A DNA stretch of 64,000 nt from positions 639,771 through 703,770 of the forward strand of contig JFHB01000001.1 in assembly GCA_000729835.1 (NCBI GenBank), in the 5' to 3' direction. This document shows positions 1-12,736 of the stretch, one piece after another. Each line of letters starts with the position of its first letter. Position 1 is the stretch's first letter. A program made the position numbers and the translations under genes. This DNA is from Atkinsonella hypoxylon (lineage: Eukaryota > Ascomycota > Sordariomycetes > Hypocreales > Clavicipitaceae). The notes under the pieces are model-generated. The model had not been told where the DNA came from, did not search any database, and was given only the letters and a program-made list of their open reading frames with translations.

Positions 1-2768
1 GCTGTTCTTCTCTGTACTGTGGCGGGATTTTGTACCGCAGGAGTGCTCAGCTTCGAAACTGAGATGAGAATCTTCGATGCCTGTGTCATCTATTACTGAA
101 ACAGCTACTGATTGTATCCGTCTAGACGTATGCGAGTCGACTCTGAGAGGCCTGCGTCGCGTAGTTGATGCTATAACGCAGTTGTCTTCCACCGGGACAT
201 CTTGAGAGAATAGGGGCCGAGGGATCAACGAAGGACTTGGATTTAGCATTCCGCTGCCTTGGGTATCAAACCAAGGGAATCTCGCGGCCAGACTCGTAAT
301 TTGCTCATTGGCTCTGGGACCGCAGTCTGCGAGATGCTTATTCCCCTCAAGCCGGGAGGCATGATCCTGGACCTTCTTGTGCCGACTGCTGTGCTTCATG
401 GGGTTCGCGAAGCTGGTCGTTTCATCCCATTGCCAGGGGGACCAAATCTCATCTTCTGTCAGCGTCGTCAAAGACGTTCGCTTGCCTTCTGAGCCGACAG
501 AGTAACGCCGAGACCTACGCCGCGGAGGAACATTCGAGACGTACGAATCCGCAATATCTTGGATGTCGAGAGAGGCGAGGTTCATGAGGGACGGCATCAG
601 AGTGCTGAGCCCCCCCAGATGCAGTGAGAGACGTGGGCAGCCTGCAACAAAGTCCGGCTGCTTAGAGGGGCTCGTCGATCGTTGCAATGAAGGAGGCTGC
701 AGGTCTGCTGAGACTGACCCTGCGAGGTTCTCTGGCGATTCGCATCTTTTGATGACGGGCGGTATGCGGGGAACAATCAGAAGCTTCTCCCAGCGCGGTG
801 TCCAGTACCATTCTTTTCTGGGAGCGGGAAGGATGCACTCGTGGCCGCTCTTCTGCGCTTCAGCCTGGTGAATCATGTATATGCGAGCATACTCCATGGG
901 TGATAGACGTGGAAGAGCAAGCGAGTATGTGAAAGCCGTATTGGAAGCATGATCTTGACATGCGGCCGACCACTCTGTAATGCCAGGTGACGAAACACTT
1001 TCGCCACTGGTGCTTGTTTCTAGTCTCTGGCCCTGATCCAGCGAAATGATGGCTGGTAGAGTGCCAGGCTGGGTCAGAGTCGGGTCTGATATCTGGGATT
1101 TGAGCGAGCCTTTGCGTTTCCCTTTGGCTGGTTTTCTAGTAGATGATTCATTCTTCTTGTGACCATCTGCACTCTCGGCCGAAACATCAGACGCAGCCAC
1201 CGATTCAGACTCAGTCCGTATGCGCTCCAACAGCCTACCGAAGAGTGTCGGAGTCGCAGATGACTTGAATGCCTCGGGGATGGGCGGCAAAGGCGGCGCC
1301 TGCGGCAGCTCATCACTCTTCCCCCTTCGTTTCGGCAGTTTCCCTTTCCTCCTATTGTGCCGTGCCGGTGTCGTAACCCTTACCACGCCGCCGTCATCCC
1401 CGCTGTCGTCTTCACTATCGAAATTGTACTAGAAATCTCGACTGGAGCGCTCTTTAGGGATGAGGAGGCCGAGTCTCGCCTTCTCGTCGACGTCGAGATC
1501 GAGGGCCTTGGCAAGGGGATGGACGTAGAACTCCGTCTGCGACAAATCGTCTGGGTAGACTAGCACCTCTGGGGCAGCGAAGTCCAGTGCGAATGCTGCG
1601 CCGTCTGTTTTCGCGCCGGATATCTCCCGGCCGGGCATGCCCTTTAGCAAGGGCGTTATATTGGCGGTAGACATGGACGTGGTGGCCGTGTAGACCGATG
1701 AGCGGATCGATATGTCGGCCATGGTGCTTGTGTCGGAGGCACAGACGTCGGACGACCTGGGCGTGGCGGGCGTCGAGTCCGGGCTCTTGGAGTCGTCTCG
1801 ATTCGGGACGCTCGTTGGTGTCAAGGGCCCTGGGCATTCCGGCGTGCTGGCAGGCTGCGTTTCTACGGCATGGAGAATGGCGATGCATGTCATCTCCAGC
1901 TTCTTCGCGTCTTCAATGTAGAAGCCCAGACTCTCTCTGGCCTTGTCGCCTGTAGCAATGCCACATCGGGAGATGAATTTCTCCTTGAACGGCTGGCTCT
2001 CGTCTCGCGAGGTTACCTCACTGCTCATCAGGAACTTGTACACGCAGAACCGGATGCTGTCCCGCAACCCAGGCGTACACGGCAAAAGATCAATATGGTC
2101 CCCCGCGCCGCTGAAGGAGCCGGAGAAATCAGGCGGGAACAACGCGTTGAGACGGGCCATGACCCTTGCTGCATCTGGTCGTGTTGTGAAGTCGGTAGGC
2201 AGAATATCCATGAGACACTAGGCGACCAGCAAGCGTTAGTCCAGGCTGAACACGTAAAAGGGTTGAATGCCGCCTGCCCCGACTACACTCTTACCGCCGA
2301 TCGAAAGCTCAGCTGGGAAACTTTGTAATGCTCGCCGGCATGGCTGTCTAAATGCTCGATCACGCGCAGGCTGACCTTATCCTGCGAATAGAGCCTGAGC
2401 TTGACCCGTGTGTATTCGACCAGGTACTGGCGCTGAGCTTCGACTTCCTCCAGTGCTTCCAAGCCTTCGAACGCCCTGTCGAACTGCAAGCCTTCATTCT
2501 TATGTCCGTCGAATATCGGCCGCGACTCACTCAGATGTTTGACAATGCTCCCGCGAAGTGCTCGCTTGACCTCGGTTCTATATCGTAAGTGGCCCGGGGG
2601 GCTAATCTCCTTGTTGCCATCAAAGTTGCGAAGCCTGCGCTGTATGGCCTGGTCGAAGCCGCATTCCTGCTGCGTGCACTCGAGGTCAGCAAGCTCGACG
2701 AGCTGGAGCAGCAGCTCAAATTCCGTCGTGAGCCACCACGCTTCCAAGTCTGCGGGCGAACAATGCAT
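1..2768 (-). CDS. Hypothetical protein, partial, with one in-frame TAG
   Basis: Two exons on the minus strand, 2295-2768 and 2217 down past base 1, joined across intron 2218-2294 (donor GTAAGA, branch CTAAC, acceptor CCTAG). The ATG at 2768 is the first in frame. Exon 2 is open over all 2217 bases except one TAG at 1429-1431. This gives 420 aa before the stop and at least 476 open codons after it. The N-terminal 260 residues look globular; a Ser/Thr/Pro-rich middle follows. After the TAG come an acidic patch, a Lys-rich stretch and a Tyr/Trp-rich block near 850-650 (EWYWTPRWEKL). I do not recognise the family. The composition on both sides of the TAG looks like one protein, so the stop is either real disruption, a base error, or an intron I cannot place. 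The 3' end lies outside the window. Confidence 0.6.
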
Positions 2769-3807
2769 TGAGAGCACGAGTCAGGGCCTGTTTGGATGGT
2801 GCAGGGTGTTGGCAAGTAAGAGGCGAAACGGGCTACGGTTTATGAAGCTGGTGAAGAGATTCTAGGTTGGACCAGGGAAGATGAGGCCTGCTCGCTTGAT
2901 GGTTGTTCGCAAATGCTTGGATCTTGTTTGTGCTTTGTTGTGGACTCACCTCTTTCTCACATGGGCCTCAGTTTTGTATCACTGCTTAGGCGGGACATTG
3001 TCCCGGAGAGATTCATGCCTCCTGAATAGATGAGCGGGCGGTCAAAGAACAGTCTACCAAGTAAGTTATTGGCTTTTCATAATAGCGTTGCAGCTATACT
3101 GACGGGCGCATGATCAATCTGCTGAAGGCGCAAGAGATTCGAGCATCACGCGTTGTCTGCGAATGCTCTTTGTACGACACAGTATTTGTGTGATTTGCAC
3201 CCGTTCCACATGTGGCCTTTTCAGTCAATGCTGGCCGGGCACAACGGTGCATGCCCGCATTTACTCTGATCTCGTGGAAGAATGGCTAAAGGCTTCTAGA
3301 TGAGATGAGCCATCAGACATCGGCGCGGTAACGTTAATTGTGTTCTTAGCCGTAATGACACTACTTGAGTGTATGGATGTTAAATGCTTGTAATTGAAAT
3401 GTTTTTTTGCGAAAAACATGGATATATTTTGCAAAAATCTTGACCTGCGGGGTCTGTTGCGCATATGTCTTGTTTTGCAGGGCACGGCTTGTTGATGCAT
3501 GGTGAACAAGATAGTGATACGGCTCCTGCAGTAGAAGACTGGAATAGGCGGAGAGATAAATGATCAGATCAAGAGGGGAGTAATAGCAGAAGGATAAAGG
3601 TACATCGTGCTGACTGGTGTTGACAAATTCAATAGGCTGTAGTAAATGGAGCATTTAAAACGCTGCCAGAAGATTCTGTCCCAATTACATACAATAAAGC
3701 AGATGTACACTGTATAAGCCTTGAGCTATCCACTGGCTTTGAGCGATAATACCGGCCACGCCGATTGAAATATAGCTATCCTGTCAGACGAAGGGCCGTT
3801 ACACACG
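2769..3807. other. Intergenic, no gene seen
   Basis: This stretch separates the 5' end of the hypothetical gene from the 3' end of the first P450. It is fairly AT-rich around 3330-3700. Open frames here are short and lack splice-compatible continuation. No RNA gene or repeat was seen. Confidence 0.5.
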
Positions 3808-5691
3808 TCAATGCAATACTGCCTTTACTGTAACGGGTAAGCCCTTTGCAGGTTTCGCAGAAAAGATGCCTTCCATGTAGGCAACCCCCCCGTATTCCTG
3901 CGACAGGGCTAAGTCGCTATCGTCGTATGCCAACGAGAAGTCGATGTCGCGCACAGTAAGGACAAGAGCTGTGACTAAACCTGGCATCATCATGTTCTCG
4001 CCCATGCAACTGTGCTGTCCACGCTGAAACGGCCGCCAGGAGTTGGCGAGGTCCGCGCTAGGGTTCGGTAGCCAGCGAGTGGGATCGAATGCGAATGGGT
4101 TATGTGCATATGTATCGTTGGTATGGAGGCGGGCAATGTTGGGAAAGAGCTAAGTATCGTGGATGTCGACAAGTCAGGATGGCTTCTTGGTCATTGATTA
4201 TCTGGGGAGAAACACTGTACCATCAGCCCGTCCAAGGAATGCTCGATGCCATCGTAAGTGATTGTGTGTCTAGTAACTTGTTTAGTAACTGCATTTGAGG
4301 ATGCCGTCATCATGACTCAAATCCATCATGCAAACTGACCCTTTCGGCGCAGTAAGGGGCGACACTCCCGGAGGACGTAGTCTCATGCTCTCCTTCACCA
4401 CGGCCGTGGTGTAGGGAAGTTGCTTGATCTTGCCTGGGTTCTGACGAAGTTCTTTTATGGCAGTATCGACTCCACCGGGAAATACAGCGTTATGTTCTTT
4501 CCGCAATTCAGCTGCCACCTCTGGATTCTGAGCAATATGACTGTAAACATACTACATATTACAAGATCGTCAGCAATGCAGTCGTACGGAGAGCAAGATG
4601 CACGTAGTCAAATAAATAAGCGGAGACGTAACTGTTAAGACCATAGACGATATGTCTGCTGCTAGAAACATGGTCATGACTGTGTCCACATGTTGAATCA
4701 GAATATCAGCATCCCAGTCTGTCTTGCCTGGGTTTCCATTCCGGAATTTAGTAGCTAGCAAGTCGAGCAGCGGTACAAATTTGTTGTATTCAGCGGGTGC
4801 CTCTCGTTGGAGGGCACCAATCAAAGATTGACGGATCCGTGACCGAATGCGATCTTGACAAATCTCCCGCGTCTTCCTGCTCTGTCGCCGAGTCCAGAGA
4901 TTCCAGGACATGGCGCTATCTGCTCGTTTGACGATGGCGTGTATATCTGCGTTAACCGCGGAACCCCAACCGCCACGCTGAACAGCAGTGTCTTCACCGA
5001 TGAGAAAGCGGAAGGTGAGGTCTGCCCCCCATCTTTCAACCAAGTCGATCAAAGGAAAACGTCGACCAGTAGTTGCCTGCTGTAAAAGCGCGTCTCGTAG
5101 CTGCGTCGAGTACTCTACCATGTCGGGTAGGAAGCCCATGACGTTGGTAACCGAGAAAGCTTGTCGAATAGCAACGCGCGAATCATGCCACTCGTGCACG
5201 TCTGGCGAGACGAGACCACGAGAGCCGCCGACCAGAGGATGCAGAGAACTTTCGAGCACAAATGGGTGTCGTGTATAGTCAGTGATAAAGCGATCTGCAA
5301 TGACTAAACTGCCCGTTACGAGGAAGGCTTGAGGCATAAGTGGCCAGAGGTCGAGGTAAAACAAATCGGGAAGATTGTATTCATCCTGGATCAAGGATAA
5401 GATGGCGGCGCTGGGCGGGTTGCCAGGTAGCTTTTTCAAGACACTGAAGAACACGCCGATGTGGCCGAACAAGAAGCTATGAGGCAGTTTAGGCTGAGTA
5501 AAATGAAATGATTGTCAGAGACATGGGTTAGAAACTTTCAAGACCAGCTGCCAAATAAGGAATGAATATTCGGAACATACGGCGAGTGTTTGGAATTTCT
5601 GGCGATGACACCTCAGCTTCCAGAAAAAGTTGGATACAACCAGGAGCAGCAGAGAGACGACGATGGTGGGCAAGGCAGCGTGGAGGCCCAT
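3808..5691 (-). CDS. Cytochrome P450 monooxygenase
   Basis: Microsomal haem-thiolate monooxygenase, predicted 524 aa from five exons: 5581-5691, 4633-5493, 4340-4551, 4221-4269 and 3808-4149. All four introns have GT/AG ends and keep frame. Residues 1-37 form a membrane anchor (Leu/Val-rich run after MGLHAALPT). The I-helix shows AADISSM near 315. The K-helix ExxR is Glu378-Arg381 (ESMRLRPP), the PERF-like motif is FDPTRW, and the haem loop is FQRGQHSC with Cys459. Exon 4 is only 49 bases, and the TAG that closes intron 4 (4150-4220) can be mistaken for a nonsense codon. Substrate is unknown. It is transcribed divergently from the ATPase gene, and no biosynthetic core gene is adjacent, so detoxification or a stand-alone oxidation is as likely as a pathway role. 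Confidence 0.9.
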
Positions 5692-6252
5692 CTTGCATTG
5701 AGAGCTGCATCATATTCCTCTGAATAGATGGGCAGTGCCAATATGACATCCTCTCTGCCACCCCTTTATGTACGATGGTTTAGACTTGCGAGATCAGGCG
5801 GCTGGGGCATTTTCTGACAAAATTGGCAAGCGGTGTAAAATGCTCCGCATATGTCTGGTACATGTATGCAGAACTTCACAGTGTAATAGTGCGCATCTGC
5901 CATTGTGCACTTGAGACGAGATGTTGCCCTATCGCGAGGCCGCCATGAACCACGAGCAGGGCGGCAGCTCCGAATGGGAACCCCTAATAAATAAAGCTCA
6001 TCCATCAGGGACTCTTTCTGCCGACATGCCAGCTCCGTGCGTGGCATAGGCATGGGATGAATGGATATCGCTCAATGATCCAGCCCTGAAACCACGGAAC
6101 CCCACCCTCGCGACACTGCGCGGTCGGCGCCAGAGCTGTGCACCGGTCTGTATTACAATTGAGCGAGAGCCGCGGAATCTTCTGTCCAGGGACTTCATGC
6201 TTGGCGTCTGGTGGATAAATTGCCGATTTTCGGTCAGCTGTACCAAGTCAGA
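5692..6252. other. Divergent promoter region
   Basis: The 561 bases lie between the starts of the P450 (minus) and the ATPase gene (plus), so they should hold both promoters. No specific operator could be identified by eye. Confidence 0.5.
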
Positions 6253-8139
6253 ATGCATGCAGTAAGATTCATACACCGCGCTCGACGGCCGCTTGCAAGG
6301 CCAGTGAATGCTACGCCGACGCGACATGGCCATGCCGTATTATCATCGCGACTATTTTACACGCAGGATGCCAGAAAGAGCGGTAGGTTCTCCTGTGCCA
6401 TTGAGTTCGCTCAATGTAATGAGCATGAAGTCTTCGCGTTTCGTCAACTCTAAAGCCCGCCTCGTCCTCTGACATTAAGGACCCTTCTGACGTGCATTGG
6501 CCATATAGAGGACGCTAGCAAAAGTCGACGAAATGAAAATCACAGCCGCAAGTCGGACGAGCCGTCCGTGTTCGCCAAGATGGGTGAATCCGCTGCGACA
6601 ACCTTCGCTCAGATCTTCGTCTTGGGTGTGGGCTTCGCGGGTGCTGGCTACCTCTACCACAAATGCTACAAGATGCTCGTCTTGTCAAAGATGACGCGGG
6701 CCTTCGAACCTGGCGATCCTGTTCTGGAGTTAGCTGCCGTCGGCAAAGATGTCCCGCACAGCCATCCTCCGGGTGAAGAGCACTGGGTGCGCCGTCCAGA
6801 GCAGGAACACGTGGATCGAATCATTACGGGCCAGGAAGTCGGTCATTACTACCTCATTCTGGGCGAGAAGGGTTCCGGAAAGAGCAGCATGCTCATTGAG
6901 GCAATGCGCAAGATGGATGGTGATGGCGTAGCCATGTTTGAGGCGCATGCAGACCCCGAGATTGTCAGAATACGACTGGGAAAGGCTCTAGATTATGAAT
7001 TCCACGAAGACTACATCGGCGGATACTTTAGCGAAAAAGGACCGCGAGACATGGGTGCCTTACTGGACATCGAGCGCGCCTTGAATAAACTGGAAAAGGT
7101 AGCCATGAAATTATTTCCAGTCAGGAAGAAGCCTCTTGTCGTCATTGTCAACCAGATGCACTTGTTAAGAAACGATGACGATGGGCGCAATCTCATCGAG
7201 CTCTTGCAACAACGTGCCGAGCAATGGGCTGCGGCAGGCCTCGTCACGCTGGTTTTCAATTCGGACGACTACTGGATTTACGAGCGCCTGAAGCAGCTGT
7301 CCACAAGGATGGAGGTGTTGCCAGTATCCGACCTTCCCAAGCAACAAGCCATTCAGGCACTTCAACGCTATCGTATGCGTTACTTTGGTGAGAAATTATC
7401 CCAGGAGCAGCTCGACGACGTGTACGACCGCGTTGGAGGGCGATTAAGCTTTTTAAACCGGGTCGCCAAAAGTCGCGATATGGTGGCCACATGTGAGCAA
7501 ATCAAGGACATTGAGAAGAGATGGTTCTTGAATCAGTGTTGGATCATGGGTTCTGAAATGGATGACGATGTCATGGACCAGCAGAAGTGGGCTGTAAGTC
7601 TTCCTGCTCCGAACCTCGAATGACGTGACGTGACGTGATGTGTGTTTTTTTTTTTTTTTTTTTTTTCCCCTCAATCCAACAGCATCATAAGCTAATGTCA
7701 TGTAAACCCACAGGCTGCTGCAATGGTTTTGGCACATGCTCTCGTCGAAAAGGAAGACGATATGGCCAGCACGCATGACCCCAACAAGGGCCATATTCTA
7801 CCGTCCTTTCCCTTTCACATTGCACAGGAGATTATGACTCGGTGTGACTTTATTCGAGATCTCGACAGCTTAAACCTCTTTACTATCACAAATCAAGCAG
7901 ACGTGCGGGCGAGCAGTGTGCCGATGCATCGTGCATTCAGAGAAATATGTACCGAGCCGGGCTTCAAGCAGCACTTGGACAATACCATTGAAAGAATTGC
8001 CGCCATCGAAAGCTTGGGACGAACTAGAGAGCTCGTCGCCAAAGATCTAATCCTCGGTGGACAATACGACATTGCTCAAGAACGGAATAAGTTTACAGTT
8101 AAGCTGAAGACGCCAGAGGAAGATAGGAAGGATGACTGA
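6253..8139 (+). CDS. Mitochondrial AAA-like P-loop ATPase
   Basis: Predicted 546 aa from exons 6253-6382, 6509-7593 and 7714-8139. Intron 1 (GTAGGT donor, ATATAG acceptor) joins a basic leader to the main ORF. The leader has many Arg and no acidic residues until RLFYTQDARK, typical of a mitochondrial presequence. A hydrophobic segment follows near residues 75-95 (FAQIFVLGVGFAGAGYLYH), then Walker A GEKGSGKSS at 162-170 and Walker B-like PLVVIVNQ at 252-260. I infer an inner-membrane-anchored, STAND/Orc1-like ATPase conserved in fungi but not functionally assigned. Intron 2 (7594-7713) contains a 22-base T run. A model that starts at the first ATG of exon 2 (6580) would lose the targeting signal. 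It is unlike YME2 in length and lacks an RRM. Confidence 0.8.
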
Positions 8140-8734
8140 GCGACATGACTTTCATCAAAGGTGACGATGATTATTTTGTCGTATATTTTTCCTATGTTGC
8201 ATGTCGGCTGTTTTGGATAGAGAGGATGAAGCTTAGACGAAGGGCTCAGGAGGTTTGTTCTGTTTTTACGGTCGGGAATTTGGTGAGCTATGTCCACAGC
8301 GGCGATGTCGGCCGCCTACTGTGGTGTAAAGGGAATGATAGATAGAGTTTGAATAGGCCAGAGACTAGCTGATGTGAAAGAATCCGAAAGAAGAGGACAT
8401 TGACGCCAATTTTTCTAAATTGAGAACCCCTAACTACCCCTCCTACTCCGTAATTACTCCCATTAACTACAACCCACTGTAAGCTCGAAGCTCGAACGCG
8501 CCTACAATTTTTTGCGGCCCCACAGTGCACTTCACTTACAGGCGGTCGCAAATCCCAGCCTCGCACAACCTTGTCCAACACCAGACACCACCCGATGGCT
8601 GGATCTCCATCTCGCATCCACCCTTGAATTGTTCATGGAAGCGCATTCTGCACTTGCGCCGAACTCTCCTTCATTGACTGATCTGTGACGCACAAGAACG
8701 CAGTCCGCAGTTGCGGCGACTCTCTTAAATCATT
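8140..8734. other. Intergenic, no gene seen
   Basis: This holds the 3' flank of the ATPase gene and the 5' flank of the Reb1-like gene, both on the plus strand. One copy of the recurring motif TACTCCGTA lies at 8444-8452. Nothing else was seen. Confidence 0.5.
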
Positions 8735-11518
8735 ATGGCTGAGGTTGAAGACGACCGTTCAGTTGCTGGCTCGGAGGGCAATCTCAACGCGGAGGCCGGT
8801 CTTGACGCCGATTTTGGCGTCATCGAAATGTTCGACAGCAACGCCGCTCCCACCACATTCTCATCCCAGGCACCAGAAGCCATCATGACCGAAGACTCCG
8901 TTCATTCCTCGTCTAGGAAGTCGAAGCGCGACAAAAAGGTTAAGAAGGACAAGAAACAACGGTCGTCTCAGAAGGAGGCCGGTCTTGACTCGCCTGTCCC
9001 CGAACTTGAGCAAGAGTCCGCCAAGAAGCAGCAAAAATCGACAAAGAAGTTGGTCAAAAACGTGGAAGTTCCCGATAGCCAGCCCACGACCGATCAAGCC
9101 GAGCTTGCCACGGATACCCCTTGGGGCCAACTGCAAATGGAAGCCGCCGCAGCGTCCTCGCAGACAAAGAAGAAACGCAAGTTGTCTAACTCCGTGGATG
9201 GGAAACGACAAAAAAAGCACAGGTCCAAGGATCAAGAGTCGGAGGACCAGCCTGGTGAGAAGGGACATCATGGGTTACAAGAGGCAGTAGCAACGTCATT
9301 TCTTCACAAGCGGAAAGACCACCCAAGTGTTTCCGAAAATGCCATAGATGAAGACCACGAAGCAGGGTCTGACCCGCAGGCATCACCAACAGTCGCCCAC
9401 CTACGCAGACGCAGTCAGTCCCGAGAAGTTCGGTCGAGGGAGAATAGTATCCCTGCCTCTGCTCAGATGGGGATTGATACAGTAAGCGGACAAGGTGGTG
9501 CCGACTTTGCAGTCGACATCGACCGTGAGGCAGAACGTATTGCTCGTGAGGCCTGGAATGAGCACCGCAATGGACATGACCGTCAAATTGACGAACGGCA
9601 TGGCGACCTAGATACAGAAATGCCTGATCAGTATCCGCCGGAGCCTCTCAGCATTGGCACAGACACAATGGCTGAAGCTAAATTAACCAGTCCCCAGCAG
9701 AAGAAATCACGATCCAATCGTAAGAAGGCCAAACCCACTTACTTTGAGCGACCTAGCCCCGAAATTCTGGATGATGAGAACAATAACAAAAACGCTTTGG
9801 CAGAAATGCCATCGCCATCAGCAATGACGCCGAAGCCCCGGAATAGAACGAAACGCGTGGCCAAGAGACAATCCCGTGGGCGTAAGCCAATGAGAGGAAG
9901 GCTGTCACAATCGATGGGTGGTGGCACTGTCGATGCAGAAGAACATGAGGAAGGCGCTAGTGCTAGAGAAAGGCGGAATCGCTTGACTGGGTATACCCAA
10001 GGCCGTTTTAGTGATGCTGAGCTGGCACGTATATCGCGAGCTCTCGACACTTTCCGGGCAGATTACGGTCTGACGCAGCACGAAGTAAACGAAGTACGTG
10101 GTATCTATCTGAGGCGCGCATCTGAGCAATGAAGCTAACTTGCCATCTAGCTTATCCATGCCTCGGGAGGAACCACGGCCGGAGAAACGCATGCGCAACT
10201 CTGGCTTCGCATTTTTGCAGAATGTCCTGATCGACACAGGCAGAAAGTGATTAATATTACACGCAAGAAGTTCCACAACTTTGTGGCCCGCGGAACCTGG
10301 ACGCCCGCGCAGGACGCTGAGCTTGCCGAGCTCATCAATGTACATGGCACAAAATGGTCACTCATTGCAAGCCTCATCAACCGTCACCCAGAAGACTTGC
10401 GAGATCGCTATCGGAACTATATTGTCTGTGGTACAAATCAACGAAAGGACGCTTGGGACGAGCAGGAAGAAGCTCGTCTTACCCAGTATATAATGGAGTC
10501 GATGCGGGCTATCGATGAGTTGCGCGCCAATCACCCGACACGAGCCTTGCTGCAGAAAAGCTATGAAGAGCTTATTGATTGGCAGGATATCAGCGAGCGT
10601 ATGGATCGCACTCGCAGTCGATTGCAATGCATCACAAAATGGAAATCGCTCAATATTCGCACACATGGCAGAGACAAGCTCGTCTCCACTCAACCGGACT
10701 CGCAGATATCGTTCAGACTCGAGAAGGCTCGACGCCAAATTGCAGTCATGCCTGCCGAAGAGCGATATCGCCTTGTACTGGCCATTCAAGCCACTGCGGT
10801 CGGTACAGACGTTAAAATCCCATGGCAGAGACTGGTTGACAAGCCGTTCCGAAGCCAGTGGCACCGATACACCCAAATGCTCCTATGGCGTCGTCTAAAG
10901 GCAACTGTTCCGGCTCACACACAAGCCACAGTGCGCGACACGGCTCTTTATCTGCTCGAGCATTACAACCAAACTGGTGATCTGCCAGATGTTCCGGACG
11001 AGCTCTTTGACGATGCCGATGAGATGAGATTTATGCAAACCGTCACTCCGGTAGCTCCCACAAGTAGTGCTCAAGGCAATAATCGCAGCGCCAAATTGCT
11101 CACTTCATCAGATATGGAAGATGATGTCACACAACAGAACGGCGATGAAGAAGCGCCAGCTGTCGAAGATGGTCAGGACCAACCACAGGCTGAAGAGATG
11201 AAGATAGACCCGGCGCTCGCGGAAGCGGCTCAATCAACACCTGCGAAGCGAGGCAGCAAGACGCCAGCATCACGAAAACGCGGCCGGAAGTCTGCAGTGA
11301 TAGACGTGGATCCTATCGAGGACGCAACGCAAGAACCTGAACAAACACAAGACCATGATTCGGAGATTGATGTGGAGCAATATCGTAAGAAAAAGACGCC
11401 AAGCAAGTTTCAGTCTCCGGGAAGTAAGAAAAATGATGAGCAGATGAGTCTGACAGACGATGATAGCATCATGGATGATATGGAGGACCTGCCGGCCAAA
11501 GTTGCAGCCGAGGCTTGA
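8735..11518 (+). CDS. REB1: Reb1-like Myb DNA-binding protein
   Basis: Predicted 908 aa from exons 8735-10093 and 10151-11518; the 57-base intron has donor GTACGT and branch GCTAAC. The first 440 residues are low-complexity, Lys/Ser/Glu-rich and probably disordered with nuclear localisation signals. The region from GYTQGRFSDAELARI onward is the conserved Reb1/NTS1 domain. It includes a Myb/SANT repeat starting WTPAQDAELAELI near 503 and a second one starting WDEQEEARL near 555. The C-terminus is acidic, with basic patches (RKRGRKS). By family, such proteins bind rDNA terminators and promoters and stop RNA polymerase I or position nucleosomes. Family assignment rests on domain order; exact orthology to yeast REB1 is less sure because the protein is longer than the yeast forms. 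Confidence 0.8.
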
Positions 11519-12736
11519 AAGAGTATAGCTGGGACTATTGATGACAGGACAACTGACGAAAAAAACAGTATTATTGAAGAGTGTGCTTGTAGGGCAAGCG
11601 GTCAAAGGTGCAGGGATCAGCTGAGAAATTTGGCTCTTTAGTTGATGTATTATTTGCTATAGACAGTCTGTATGAACCACTGTCTATACGAAACGTCTAG
11701 GCGTCAAGGATGTTTAGCTTTTTGATTCAGGACTCTGCATATTTTAGCATTACAAGAGATGATCTTTTATAAATGAATCTCACAATGCTTAACAAGCGTG
11801 AACTTTGATCTGTCAACACACTTTTCGAGTGCCGTGTACTCGGCCAGATTCCACAGGGCATGAACATCAGTCACCAGGAGCTGTACGTGGAGGGCACCTG
11901 AATTGGATGAATGACGGTCGAAATCACACAATCAACCGGTACAACCTTGGGCGTTGTACGGGGGCAGCGCAATGATGACCATGCTATGGCGAGATATACC
12001 TCATCATAACAAGTACAAGAGGCTGGTCTGCAACATGTATCTTCACCGACAGGGTGGCGGGATTGGATGGAATAAAGCCGGATAAAACACCACGTTTTTG
12101 AGAGGAAAGGATCCATGCCTAAGAAATACATGGAGGGTACGTCCGTACGGTCTAGGAGTGATGCCAGGCTTGTTTGTTGGACGGAACGGTTCCGCTCATG
12201 TAGTATCTATGCACTTGGCAGCGTTGGAGCAGGTCTGTGCAATGCATCCCGACGGGCTATAATATACATGTAGCTTATGATTGGAACGGATGATAGAGTC
12301 TCCGCAGAAAAAAGCTACATGTAGCCTTCCTCAAGGAAGCTTGCTGACCCGTTTCAGGTTACTCGTAAGAAACTGTAGGCTAAGCCCGATTTAGGTTGCG
12401 CACGCTAGTCGGTTTTACTTACGGACTACGGAAACTACAGGCTGATTATGGTATTGACCACACAGCTCATCTCAGTTGATCAGGTGAGCACATGTATAAC
12501 TACTTATAGCACTAACCTAGGCATGCAGCATGGTATGTCTGTGTCTGGTACGAGAGACGAACGGAGGGACCGGGAGCGTAGCCAGGAGGGAGGCCCCTGA
12601 ATGGTCCACGATGTCCACGACTCACATCGATTGATATTGACGCTGACACCGGGGTCATTGCTCCTTTTCTGCGTCTTTGCGTGTAGCCGGCTACATGACA
12701 TCGTGACCAGTGAAGCATGGAAATTGGTCTTTCGTA
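11519..12736. other. Intergenic, no gene seen
   Basis: About 1.2 kb between the Reb1-like gene and the monooxygenase gene. A palindrome GCTACATGTAGC lies near 12313-12325. No coding or RNA feature can be supported. Confidence 0.45.

Noticed and set aside
4150..4330. First P450 as a pseudogene with nonsense codons
   Set aside because: Two ordinary introns (4150-4220 and 4270-4339) remove the stops and restore all P450 motifs.
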